Of a stretch of 64,000 nucleotides of DNA, positions 40,266-48,171 are shown piece by piece. The translations under genes were made by a program, and so were the position numbers. Under the pieces are notes generated by a model, which saw only the letters and a program-made list of their open reading frames with translations, was not told the DNA's origin and made no database searches. Position 1 is the first letter of the stretch, and each line of letters begins with the position of its first letter. The stretch is from Streptomyces sp. SN-593 (GTDB lineage Bacteria > Actinomycetota > Actinomycetes > Streptomycetales > Streptomycetaceae): contig NZ_AP018365.1 in assembly GCF_016756395.1 (NCBI RefSeq), positions 7,258,001 through 7,322,000 on the forward strand, given 5' to 3'.

Positions 40266-41168
40266 ATGCGGAAAACCATGGTGTCGCAGGCCGAGCGGAG
40301 TGATGACATGACTGGTGACGGCGGCCTGACCGTCGGCGATTCCTCCTCGACATCCGACCCCGTCGCCTCCGGAGCGCCCGACGCCAGGCCGTCACGGCTG
40401 TGTGCGAAGGGCCTCTCGGTCGACTACGTCCGCAAGGGCAAGTCGGTGCGCGCCGTGGACAACGTCGACCTCGAACTGCGCGACGGGGAGTTCGTCGCCA
40501 TCGTGGGCCCCAGCGGCTCCGGCAAGAGCACGTTCCTGATGGCCATCGACGGTCTGGTGCCGCTGTCCGGCGGCACCGTCTCGGTCAACGGGACGGTGAC
40601 CCACGGGCCGGCCCCCGACCGGGCCGTGGTCTTCCAGGACGCCAGCCTGCTGCCGTGGCGCACGATCATCGACAACGTCGCCTACGGCCTGGAGATCGCC
40701 AAGCGCCCCAAGGCCGAGCGCTACCGGATCGCCGAGGAGCTGATCGCCCTCACCGGCCTGCGCGGGTTCGAGCAGTTCTACCCGTCGCAGCTTTCCGGCG
40801 GGATGCGCCAGCGAGTGAACATCGCCCGCGCGCTCGCCTCCAACCCCGAAGTGCTGCTGCTCGACGAGCCGTTCTCCGGTCTGGACGCCCAGACGCGCGA
40901 GACGATGCAGGGCGAACTGCTCAAGGTCTGGGACGAGCAGAAGAAGACCGCCGTGTTCGTCACGCACCAGATCGACGAGGCCGTCTACCTGGCCGACCGG
41001 GTCATCGCCTTCAGCGCCCGGCCCGCGCGCATCGTGCAGGAGTGGCGCATCCCCTTCGAGCGGCCGCGTCCGCTGGAGCTCAAGCAGACGCAGAAGCACC
41101 GCGACATCGAGGCCGAGATCTGGGCGGTCGTGCGGCACGAGGGCGAGAAGAGCGCCAAGGGCCGCTGA
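40266..41168 (+). CDS. ABC transporter ATP-binding protein, SsuB/TauB type
   Basis: The 300-residue ATPase has Walker A GPSGSGKST (81-89), Q-loop AVVFQDASLLPWRTI, signature LSGGMRQRVNIARAL, Walker B VLLLDEPFSGLD and H-loop FVTHQIDEA. A nonconserved Ser/Asp-rich leader of about 45 residues precedes the domain, so ATG 40308 (residue 15) may be the real start. It completes the importer with the permease at 31.8 kb and the lipoprotein at 35.8 kb. No second permease or ATPase is seen in the island, so these three should act together despite their separation. Confidence 0.92.
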   Translation: MRKTMVSQAERSDDMTGDGGLTVGDSSSTSDPVASGAPDARPSRLCAKGLSVDYVRKGKSVRAVDNVDLELRDGEFVAIVGPSGSGKSTFLMAIDGLVPLSGGTVSVNGTVTHGPAPDRAVVFQDASLLPWRTIIDNVAYGLEIAKRPKAERYRIAEELIALTGLRGFEQFYPSQLSGGMRQRVNIARALASNPEVLLLDEPFSGLDAQTRETMQGELLKVWDEQKKTAVFVTHQIDEAVYLADRVIAFSARPARIVQEWRIPFERPRPLELKQTQKHRDIEAEIWAVVRHEGEKSAKGR

Positions 41169-41209
41169 CGGGAACCGACCCGTCGCCGCTACCGCTAGGA
41201 GAGGAACCC

Positions 41210-42415
41210 TTGTCCGACCACGTCCCCACGTCGGTACGGCTGTGCACGGCGGTGGGTCGAAGGCTCACCCTGCACGCCCTGACCGTCGCCGACGCACGGC
41301 TGACCGACCTCGGCTCGGTGGAACTGCCCTCGCGGGTCCAGTGCGTCCGACCGCATGCCGAACTGCCCCTGCTGTACGTCGCCTGCGCCGACCGCTCGCC
41401 CGACGCCGACGGCGACCCCTACTACGCGGTCGTCGTACGGGTCGGCGCGGACGGCGCACTGACCGTCGTCGGTGAGCCGACACCGCTGCCGGCGCGGCCG
41501 ATCGACATCACGACCGACGCCGGCAGCTCCCACCTGCTCACCGCGTACAGCTCCGCCCCGGGCCTGACCGTCCACACCCTGGCCGGCGACGGCGCGATCG
41601 GCGCGCAGGTGCCGATGCCGCCGGACCTCGACCACGGCGGCTCGCCGCACCAGGTGCAGGTGTGCGCCTCCGGCGAGCGGGCGGTCATCACCGCCCGCGG
41701 GTCGAAGCCCTACGGCACGCCCAAGTACAAGCCCGGCGCCCTGAAGGTGCTCGCCTACGACGCCGGCCACGTGGCCAACCTGTACTCCGTCGCCCCCGCC
41801 GAGGACAGCGGCCTGCCCGGCTTCAACCCGCGCCAGGTCGCCTTCCACCCGACGCTGCCCACCGCGTACCTCTCACTCGAGGGCCAGAACATGCTGACCG
41901 TGCTCGCCGTCGACGGCGAGGACATCGGCGCCGAGCCGCTGTGGACCCTCGACCTGCTCCAGGACCGCGAGCACGTCATGCCGCGCCAGGACGGCGGGGC
42001 GCTGCGGCTGCACCCGAACGGGAAGTTCCTCTACATCGCCAACCGCAACGACGGGGTGCGCGACCCGAAGCAGCCGAGCTGGCTGTCGCCGGACCCGGTG
42101 CCGGTCTTCCCGGGCGGCGAGAACTCCGTGCTGGTCTTCGCCCTCGACGAGGCCACCGGCGAGCCGGTGCTGCGGCAGCGGATCGACTCCGGCGGACTGC
42201 ACCCCCGCACGATCACCATGGACCCGGCGGGGCGGGTGCTGGTCACCGGCAACATGGCGCCGATGCGGGTCGGGGAACCTGGCGGCGTCCGGGACGTCCC
42301 GGCCGGTCTCGGGGTGTTCCGGATCGCGGCGGACGGCACGCTCGCCCTCGTCCGCGTGGTGCCGATCGACGTCGGCCCGGAGATCCTGGCATGGGTCGGG
42401 GTGGTCGACCGGTGA
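41210..42415 (+). CDS. Lactonase-like beta-propeller C
   Basis: The 401-residue paralogue of the protein at 37.9-39.0 kb starts at TTG 41210 with AGGAGAGG 5 bases before it. Repeats include RVQCVRPHAELPLLYVACADRS, RPIDITTDAGSSHLLTAYSSAPGLTVHTL, FNPRQVAFHPTLPTAYLSLEGQNMLTVL, LRLHPNGKFLYIANRNDGV and GLHPRTITMDPAGRVLVTGNMAPMRV. The last block, with NMxPM, is shared only with propeller B. The GTGA overlap with the nitroreductase gene shows tight coupling. It may hydrolyse a lactone made in the pathway, but the family is broad. Confidence 0.8.
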   Translation: MSDHVPTSVRLCTAVGRRLTLHALTVADARLTDLGSVELPSRVQCVRPHAELPLLYVACADRSPDADGDPYYAVVVRVGADGALTVVGEPTPLPARPIDITTDAGSSHLLTAYSSAPGLTVHTLAGDGAIGAQVPMPPDLDHGGSPHQVQVCASGERAVITARGSKPYGTPKYKPGALKVLAYDAGHVANLYSVAPAEDSGLPGFNPRQVAFHPTLPTAYLSLEGQNMLTVLAVDGEDIGAEPLWTLDLLQDREHVMPRQDGGALRLHPNGKFLYIANRNDGVRDPKQPSWLSPDPVPVFPGGENSVLVFALDEATGEPVLRQRIDSGGLHPRTITMDPAGRVLVTGNMAPMRVGEPGGVRDVPAGLGVFRIAADGTLALVRVVPIDVGPEILAWVGVVDR

Positions 42416-43002
42416 CCGGCGTGACCGAGGACGCCAGGAAGCAGTTGTTCCGCGCCGCCCGCACCGCGAAGGCGTTCACCGACACCCCCGTCGGCGACGA
42501 CGAGCTGCGGGAGATCTGGGAGCTGACCCGCTGGGGGCCCACCGGCGGCAACATCCAGCCGCTGCGCGTCCTGTTCGTCCGGGGCGAGGAGGCCGTGGAC
42601 CGGCTCGTCCCGCACCTGAGCAAGGGCAACGCCAGGAAGGTCCGGGCGGCCCCGGCCACGGCGGTGCTCGCCGCCGACCTCGACTTCCACTCCCGGCTCG
42701 GCCTCATCGCGCCCGGCTCCTCCGCCAAACAGGAGCGCTACGCCGCCGACCGGGTGCTCGGCGAGGCGGACGCGCGGTTCAACGCCACCTTGCAGGCCGG
42801 CTACTTCGTCATGGCGGTCCGGGCCGTCGGCCTGGCCGCCGGCCCGATGGGCGGCTTCGACGGCCCGGGCATCGACGCGGAGTTCTTCGGCGACCGCAAC
42901 TGGCGCACGATCCTCGCCGTCAACATCGGCCACCCCGCGGCGGACGCGTGGCAGGACCGGCAGCCGCGGGTTCCGGAGGCGGACGCCGTCCACTGGGCCT
43001 GA
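42412..43002 (+). CDS. Nitroreductase-family flavoprotein (RutE/HadB-like)
   Basis: This 196-residue FMN protein has RTAKAFTDTPVGDDELREIWELTRWGPTGGNIQPLRVLFV as its N-terminal flavin-binding core, SAKQERYAADRVL, and GYFVMAVRAVGLAAGPMGGFD, followed by RTILAVNIGHPA. It resembles the malonic-semialdehyde reductase RutE branch rather than nitrofuran reductases. Its start overlaps the propeller stop (GTGA). In the island it may reduce an enone or aldehyde intermediate with NAD(P)H. A strong hairpin follows. Confidence 0.85.
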   Translation: MTGVTEDARKQLFRAARTAKAFTDTPVGDDELREIWELTRWGPTGGNIQPLRVLFVRGEEAVDRLVPHLSKGNARKVRAAPATAVLAADLDFHSRLGLIAPGSSAKQERYAADRVLGEADARFNATLQAGYFVMAVRAVGLAAGPMGGFDGPGIDAEFFGDRNWRTILAVNIGHPAADAWQDRQPRVPEADAVHWA

Positions 43003-43025
43003 CCTGCGGGTATCGAATGCGGAAA

Positions 43026-43053
43026 GGCGCCCGGCGGTGATCCGCCGGGCGCC
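43026..43053 (+). terminator. Hairpin terminator after the nitroreductase gene
   Basis: GGCGCCCGGCGG (43026-43037) and CCGCCGGGCGCC (43042-43053) are perfect complements around TGAT, followed by GGTTTCG. This ends the 39.3-43.0 kb transcription unit. Confidence 0.75.
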
Positions 43054-43089
43054 GGTTTCGCGATGCGCGGAAGGTGTCCGACGGGCCGG

Positions 43090-43132
43090 TTGACGGATGC
43101 GGCCGACTGGTACAGAATCCAAATCGTTCACC
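43090..43132 (+). promoter_or_regulatory. Promoter and island motif upstream of the ring-cleavage lower-pathway operon
   Basis: TTGACG (43090-43095) and CAGAAT (43113-43118) are 17 bases apart. AAATCGTTCACC (43121-43132) follows directly, placing the motif at the expected transcription start, where a repressor would block initiation. The AT-rich CATTATTGCTTAACC follows. Confidence 0.6.
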
Positions 43133-43220
43133 ATTATTGCTTAACCATCATCCGGCCGATCAAAGCGCTCGCCGGGGCCCGCCGCAGGTCGTGCGGCCCG
43201 GTCGACGACGGAGGTTGCTC

Positions 43221-43937
43221 GTGCGAACAGTGGTTGTGACCGACCCGCCCAGGGCGGCCCAGGAGGACGCGGACGCGCTGGCCCGCTTCGGCGTGGCCAC
43301 CGTGCACGAGGCCCAGGGGCGCACCGGCTACCTCGGGCCGGAGTACCGGCCGGCGTGGCCCGGGGCGCGGGTGGCCGGCACCGCGGTGACCGTGCTGTGC
43401 TGGCCCGGCGACAACCTGATGGTGCACGTCGCCGTCGAGCAGTGCCGCCCCGGGGACATCCTGGTGGTCGCCACCAACTCCCCGAGCAGCGACGGCCTGT
43501 TCGGCGAGCTGTTCGCCACGTCGCTGGCAAGCCGGGGCGTGCGCGGCGCGGTGCTGTCCTGCGGGGTGCGCGACGTCGCCGACCTGCGGGAGATGGGCTT
43601 CCCGGTCTGGTCCACGGCGGTCAGTGCGCAGGGATCGGTGAAGGCGACCGCGGGCGCGGTGAACGTCCCCGTCGTGCTCGGCGGCCAACTCGTCCACCCC
43701 GGAGACGTGGTGGTCGCGGACGACGACGGCGCCGTGGTCGTCGAGCGGCGGCGCGCGGCCGAGGTGGTCGGGCTGTCGCAGGCCCGGGAGGACAAGGAGG
43801 CCGCGACCCGCTCGGCGTTCGTCGGCGGCGCGGTCGGCCTCGACGTCTACGGCATGCGGCAGCGGCTGCCCGACTTCGGCATCCAGTACGTGCCCTACGC
43901 GACCTACGCCGCGGAGCAGGGCGGGAGCGGCGCATGA
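43221..43937 (+). CDS. RraA-like aldolase (4-carboxy-4-hydroxy-2-oxoadipate aldolase)
   Basis: The 238-residue protein has the HMG/CHA aldolase fold: RFGVATVHEAQGRTGYLGPEYRP, PGDNLMVHVAVEQCRPGDILVV, ELFATSLASRGVRGAVLSCGVRD with Arg117 and Asp118 as substrate and Mg2+ residues, and VHPGDVVVADDDGAVVV. LigK/GalC enzymes split 4-carboxy-4-hydroxy-2-oxoadipate into pyruvate and oxaloacetate. RraA proteins without activity share the fold, but the two following genes make the aldolase role convincing. GGAGG lies 6 bases before GTG 43221. First gene of a tightly overlapping three-gene operon. Confidence 0.85.
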   Translation: MRTVVVTDPPRAAQEDADALARFGVATVHEAQGRTGYLGPEYRPAWPGARVAGTAVTVLCWPGDNLMVHVAVEQCRPGDILVVATNSPSSDGLFGELFATSLASRGVRGAVLSCGVRDVADLREMGFPVWSTAVSAQGSVKATAGAVNVPVVLGGQLVHPGDVVVADDDGAVVVERRRAAEVVGLSQAREDKEAATRSAFVGGAVGLDVYGMRQRLPDFGIQYVPYATYAAEQGGSGA

Positions 43938-45010
43938 GCTACGACGACGCCGGCGTGCCCTGCGTGATCATGCGGGGCGGCACGTCGCGCGGCCTGTACT
44001 TCGAGGCGGCCGACCTGCCCGCCGACCCGGCCGCGCGCGACGACCTGCTGCTGCGGCTGATGGGCACCCCGGACCCGCGGCAGATCGACGGCCTGGGCGG
44101 CGCGACGTCGCTGACCAGCAAGGTGGCGGTCGTCGGCCGGTCCGACGCGCCGGACGCCGACGTCGACTACCTCTTCCTCCAGCTCGGCGTCGAGCACGCC
44201 TCCGTCAGCGACCGGCAGAACTGCGGCAACATCCTGGCCGGCGTCGGGCAGTTCGCGGTCGAGCGGGGCCTGGTGGCCGCCGCCGACGGCGAGACCTCGG
44301 TGCGGATCAGGATGGCCAACTCCGGCAGCGTCGCGGTCGCGACCTTCCCGACGCCGGACGGGCGCGTGGAGTACCGCGGGGACGTCGCCATCTCCGGCGT
44401 CCCGGGCACCGCGGCGCCGGTCGTGCTCTCCTTCGCCGGCACCGAGGGCTCGCTGACCGGCGGCCTGCTGCCCACCGGCAACGTCCGTGACGTGGTCGCG
44501 GGCATCGAGGTCACCTGCGTCGACAACGGGATGCCGGTGGTCGTGGCCGCGGCGGAGTCGTTCGGCCTGACCGGCGCCGAGAGCGCCGAGGAACTCGCCG
44601 CCGACACCGGGCTGCTGGACGCGGTCGACGCGCTGCGCACCGAGGCCGGGACGCTGATGGGCCTGCGGGACGTCGCCGCCTCCCCGGTGCCGAAGACGGT
44701 GCTGGTCGGCCCGCCGGCCGACGGCGGCCACGTCCGCGCGCGCTCGTTCATCCCGCGCCGGCCGCACACCTCCATCGGCGTGCTGGCGGCGATCAGCGCG
44801 GTGACGGCGCTGCGCGTCCCCGGTGCGGTCGGCCACGAGATCGCCCGCGGGTGGCCGGCCGGCTCGGGCCAGGTCGACATCGAGCACCCGACCGGGCACA
44901 TCCTCGTGGACGTCGCCCTGGACCTGACCGGCGCCCGGCCGCGCGTGACACGCGCCGGCGTCGTGCGCACCGCGCGCAAGCTCTCGGAAGGGACGGTCTT
45001 CCCGCGATGA
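43934..45010 (+). CDS. galD: 4-oxalomesaconate tautomerase (PrpF/GalD-like)
   Basis: The 358-residue diaminopimelate-epimerase-fold protein opens PCVIMRGGTSRGLYFEAADLP, typical of GalD/LigU and PrpF. The catalytic cysteine is Cys97 in SDRQNCGNILAGVGQFAVE, and the C-terminal FIPRRPHTSIGVLAAI closes the site. GalD-type enzymes convert the keto and enol (or positional double-bond) forms of 4-oxalomesaconate made by gallate ring cleavage. Methylaconitate isomerase (PrpF) is the alternative, but flanking aldolase and LigJ genes favour this role. The ATG overlaps the aldolase stop. Confidence 0.85.
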   Translation: MSYDDAGVPCVIMRGGTSRGLYFEAADLPADPAARDDLLLRLMGTPDPRQIDGLGGATSLTSKVAVVGRSDAPDADVDYLFLQLGVEHASVSDRQNCGNILAGVGQFAVERGLVAAADGETSVRIRMANSGSVAVATFPTPDGRVEYRGDVAISGVPGTAAPVVLSFAGTEGSLTGGLLPTGNVRDVVAGIEVTCVDNGMPVVVAAAESFGLTGAESAEELAADTGLLDAVDALRTEAGTLMGLRDVAASPVPKTVLVGPPADGGHVRARSFIPRRPHTSIGVLAAISAVTALRVPGAVGHEIARGWPAGSGQVDIEHPTGHILVDVALDLTGARPRVTRAGVVRTARKLSEGTVFPR

Positions 45011-46017
45011 TCATCGACTGCCACGGCCACTACACGACCGCGCCGGAGGCGCACACCCGGTGGCGCGCGGAGCAGTGCCGGGCCCACGAGGCCGGTGTCG
45101 TCCCGCCGCCGTACCCCGAGATCACCGACGCCGAGATCAGGGAGTCGCTGCTCGGCAGCCAGCTCGCGCTCATGGCCGAGCGGGGCATCGACCTGACGAT
45201 CTTCTCGCCGCGCGCCTCGGCGATGGGCCACCACGTCGGGGACGAGTCGGTCAGCCTGCGCTGGACCCGGGCGTGCAACGACCTGATCGCCCGGGTGGTG
45301 GGCCTGTACCCCGACGCGTTCGCGGGCGTGTGCCAACTGCCGCAGTCGCCGGGGGTCCCCATCGCGCGCTCGGTGCCGGAGCTGCGGCGCGCGGTCACCG
45401 AACTCGGCTTCGTCGGCTGCAACCTGAACCCGGACCCCAGCGGCGGCCGGTGGGACTCCGCCCCGCTCACCGACCGGTCGTGGTACCCGCTGTACGAGGC
45501 GATGGCCGAGTTGGACGTGCCGGCCATGGTGCACGTCTCGGCGGTGACGAACCCGAACTTCCACGCCACGGGATCGCACTACCTCAACGCCGACACCACG
45601 GCCTTCATGCAGTTCGTCCAGTCCGACCTGTTCCGCGACTTCCCGACGCTGCGGTTCGTGATCCCGCACGGCGGCGGGGCGGTGCCGTACCACTGGGGGA
45701 GGTTCCGGGGGCTGGCCGACATGCTGGGGCGGCCGGCCGTCGAGGAGGCCGTCCTGCCGAACGTCTTCTTCGACACCTGCGTCTACCACCAGCCCGGGAT
45801 CGACCTGCTGTTCAAGGTGATCGGCACCGACAACATCCTGTTCGGCTCGGAGATGGTGGGCGCGGTGCGCGGCGTCGACCCGCGGACCGGCTTCTTCTTC
45901 GACGACACCCGGCGCTACGTCGAGGCGCTCGACCTGTCCGGGCCGGACCGCCGGCAGGTCTTCGAGCTCAACGCCCGGCGCGTGTACCCCCGGTTGCCCG
46001 TGCCCGCGGGGGCGTGA
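45007..46017 (+). CDS. ligJ: 4-oxalomesaconate hydratase (LigJ-like amidohydrolase)
   Basis: The 336-residue amidohydrolase-superfamily enzyme begins MIIDCHGHYTTAPEAHTRWR, the LigJ signature, with metal ligands His6 and His8. Later metal and acid sites are in MVHVSAVTNPNFHATGSHY, VIPHGGGAVPYHWGR and ILFGSEMVGAVRGVDPRTG. LigJ adds water to 4-oxalomesaconate to give 4-carboxy-4-hydroxy-2-oxoadipate, the substrate of the aldolase two genes upstream. It overlaps the tautomerase gene as ATGA. All three steps after ring cleavage are therefore encoded together. Confidence 0.88.
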   Translation: MIIDCHGHYTTAPEAHTRWRAEQCRAHEAGVVPPPYPEITDAEIRESLLGSQLALMAERGIDLTIFSPRASAMGHHVGDESVSLRWTRACNDLIARVVGLYPDAFAGVCQLPQSPGVPIARSVPELRRAVTELGFVGCNLNPDPSGGRWDSAPLTDRSWYPLYEAMAELDVPAMVHVSAVTNPNFHATGSHYLNADTTAFMQFVQSDLFRDFPTLRFVIPHGGGAVPYHWGRFRGLADMLGRPAVEEAVLPNVFFDTCVYHQPGIDLLFKVIGTDNILFGSEMVGAVRGVDPRTGFFFDDTRRYVEALDLSGPDRRQVFELNARRVYPRLPVPAGA

Positions 46018-46044
46018 GCGGGCTCCCGTCCACGCCCTGGACGT

Positions 46045-46077
46045 GAATCGTTCACTATTTTAGTATGACAATAATGT
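46045..46077 (+). promoter_or_regulatory. Island motif and AT-rich promoter region upstream of the CoA-pathway operon
   Basis: GAATCGTTCACTATTTTAG (46045-46063) carries the recurrent motif, followed by TATGAC and TAATGT boxes (46064-46077). The -35 is not certain. It is the only AT-rich stretch between the LigJ stop and the dehydratase gene. Confidence 0.5.
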
Positions 46078-46110
46078 AGTCAGTGCTGTGTGAGAGGACC
46101 GGAACCGCCC

Positions 46111-47331
46111 ATGTCCCACGACCTGTCCGACGACGACTGGGAGAACCTCGGCGATGACGAGTGGAACAAGCGTCTCGACGAGCGCATCGCCCGGTTCAAC
46201 GACGAGCGCGGTGTGGTCAAGGTGCCACCGCCGCCGCACGTGATCATGGACAACGAGTACGAGCGCGGCATCAACAACAAGCTCGTCACCGAGGACCTGA
46301 TCCGGCACTTCGCCGACGCGATCGGCGACCCCAACCCGATCTGGCGCGACCCCTCGTACGCCGCCGGCACCCGGTGGGGCGGGATCACCGCGCCGCCCCT
46401 GTTCGAGTCCTGCATCTCCTTCGGCTCCTCCTTCGGCGGCCGGCTGCGCGTCCCCGGCGTGCACCGCCTGGCCGCCGGCAACCGGCACGACTACCTCAAG
46501 CCGTTCCGGCCCGGCGACGAGTTCCACATCCACGACAAGTACCTGGGCTTCGAGGAGAAGGAAGCACCCGGCAAGCCCTACCGCATGTTCATCGAGAGCG
46601 TGCCCCGCTACTTCGTCAACCAGCGCGACGAGACGATCGCGATCGCCACCGGCCGCAACATCTACATGGCCACCCCGCCCAGCCGCCGCAAGAAGAAGCG
46701 CGAGGGCGGGCTGTACGCCGACAAGGTGCGCGAGCCGCTGAGCCAGCAGCAACTCGACCACATCCACGAGGAGTTCGACGCGCAGCTCGCGGGCGAGCAC
46801 CGCCGCGGCGCGCAGACCCGCTACTGGGAGGACGTCGTCGAGGGCGAGGAGATCCGCCCGGTCGTCAAGGGCGTGTACGACGTCTGCGACGCGTGCGCCC
46901 GCACCGTGGTGAGCACCTACACCTACGCCTTCGCGATCAAGTGGGCCGCGATGCGGGGCCACCTCCAGCACCACCCGGTGGACCCGGAGACCGGCGAGCA
47001 CCGCTTCCGCCGCGACTGGCACTACGACGACCACGCCGCCCAGTTGTTCGGCGCCCCGTACGCGAACGTCGGCGGCATCCACAACGAGATGATGCTCGTC
47101 CACCTGGTGACCGACTGGATGGGCGACGACGGCTTCGTGCGCACCATGGACTCCCAGGACCGCCGGATGAACTTCCTCGGCGACGCCACGTGGGTCAAGG
47201 GCCGGGTCGGCCGCAAGTACGTCCAGGACGGCCTGCACCTGGTCGACCTGAACGTGTGGGCCGAGAACCAGGACGGCGTGCTGCACACCAAGTCCACCGT
47301 CACCGTGCAGCTCGTCTCGAAGGCCGAGTGA
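46111..47331 (+). CDS. Double hot-dog acyl-CoA dehydratase (FAS1-like/MaoC)
   Basis: The 406-residue protein has a charged leader, then a MaoC_N/FAS1-type hot-dog domain (TEDLIRHFADAIGDPNPIWRDPSYA, GGITAPPLFESCISF, HRLAAGNRHDYLKPFRPGDEFHI). A second hot-dog half follows (TRYWEDVVEGEEIRPVVKGVYD to DATWVKGRVGRKYVQDGLHLVDLNVW). The hydratase-type Asp and His are in DAIGDPNPIW and GGIHNEMMLVH. Such proteins hydrate enoyl-CoA esters, often in aromatic or branched acid catabolism. ATG 46111 is chosen with GGAA upstream; GTG 46090 would add 7 residues. First of four co-directional CoA genes with gaps of 3-27 bases. Confidence 0.85.
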   Translation: MSHDLSDDDWENLGDDEWNKRLDERIARFNDERGVVKVPPPPHVIMDNEYERGINNKLVTEDLIRHFADAIGDPNPIWRDPSYAAGTRWGGITAPPLFESCISFGSSFGGRLRVPGVHRLAAGNRHDYLKPFRPGDEFHIHDKYLGFEEKEAPGKPYRMFIESVPRYFVNQRDETIAIATGRNIYMATPPSRRKKKREGGLYADKVREPLSQQQLDHIHEEFDAQLAGEHRRGAQTRYWEDVVEGEEIRPVVKGVYDVCDACARTVVSTYTYAFAIKWAAMRGHLQHHPVDPETGEHRFRRDWHYDDHAAQLFGAPYANVGGIHNEMMLVHLVTDWMGDDGFVRTMDSQDRRMNFLGDATWVKGRVGRKYVQDGLHLVDLNVWAENQDGVLHTKSTVTVQLVSKAE

Positions 47332-47334
47332 GCG

Positions 47335-48144
47335 ATGGCCCCGACGGACTACACCACCCTCGACCTCGCGGTCGAGGACCGCATCGCCGTCCTCACGCTC
47401 GACCGGCCCCGGGCGCGCAACGCCATCGACGCGGCGATGCGCACCGAACTGCGCGACGCGGTGGACCGGGTGACCGAGGACACCTCGATCCGCGGCCTGG
47501 TGCTGACCGGGTCGGGCAGCGCGTTCTGCGCCGGCGGCGACATCCGCGGCATGCAGGAGCGGATGGACCTCGGCCCCCGGGTGGGCGAGGTCGGCTGGCG
47601 CCGGCAGCGCGAGCTGCACGACACGCTGACCCGGCTGTTCCAGTTGGACCGCCCCACCGTCGCCGCCGTCAACGGCCCGGCCCTGGGACTCGGCCTGGAC
47701 CTCGCACTCACCTGCGACTTCCTGTTCCTGGCCGACACCGCGTCGGTCGCCTCGTCCTTCGTCAAGCGCGGGCTGGTCTCCGACGGGGGCGGGATGTTCC
47801 ACCTCCCGCGCCGGGTCGGCCTGTCCACCGCGAAGGACCTGGTCTTCTCGGGCCGTTCCGTGCCGGCCGACGAGGCGCTGCGCATCGGCCTGGCCGACCG
47901 GGTGGTCCCGGCCGGCGACCTGCGCGCCACCGCCGTCGGCTACCTGCGCGGGCTGGCCACGCACCCGGCCATGGCGCAAGCGCTCGGCAAGGACATCCTC
48001 AACCGCAGTCTCGAGCTGAGCATCGAGGAGATCCACACGCTCAGCGGCCAGGCCCAGGCGTTCTGCTACATGAGCCCGGACCACCAGCAGTCGGTCCGGG
48101 AGTTCCTCGACGCGCGCCAGGCCCGCAAGACGAACACCGCCTGA
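47335..48144 (+). CDS. Enoyl-CoA hydratase/isomerase family protein
   Basis: This 269-residue crotonase has oxyanion-hole segments GSAFCAGGDIRGM and VNGPALGLGLDLALTCD. The active-site region reads VKRGLVSDGGGMFHLPRRVG, where typical hydratases have a Glu, so the chemistry may be isomerase, hydrolase or C-C lyase instead of simple hydration. The C-terminus AFCYMSPDHQQSVREFLDAR closes the trimer. It starts 3 bases after the dehydratase stop. In this operon it probably acts on a CoA ester produced by one of the two CoA-transferases. Confidence 0.88.
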   Translation: MAPTDYTTLDLAVEDRIAVLTLDRPRARNAIDAAMRTELRDAVDRVTEDTSIRGLVLTGSGSAFCAGGDIRGMQERMDLGPRVGEVGWRRQRELHDTLTRLFQLDRPTVAAVNGPALGLGLDLALTCDFLFLADTASVASSFVKRGLVSDGGGMFHLPRRVGLSTAKDLVFSGRSVPADEALRIGLADRVVPAGDLRATAVGYLRGLATHPAMAQALGKDILNRSLELSIEEIHTLSGQAQAFCYMSPDHQQSVREFLDARQARKTNTA

Positions 48145-48171
48145 ACCGCTCTTCGACCGATGGAGACCCCT

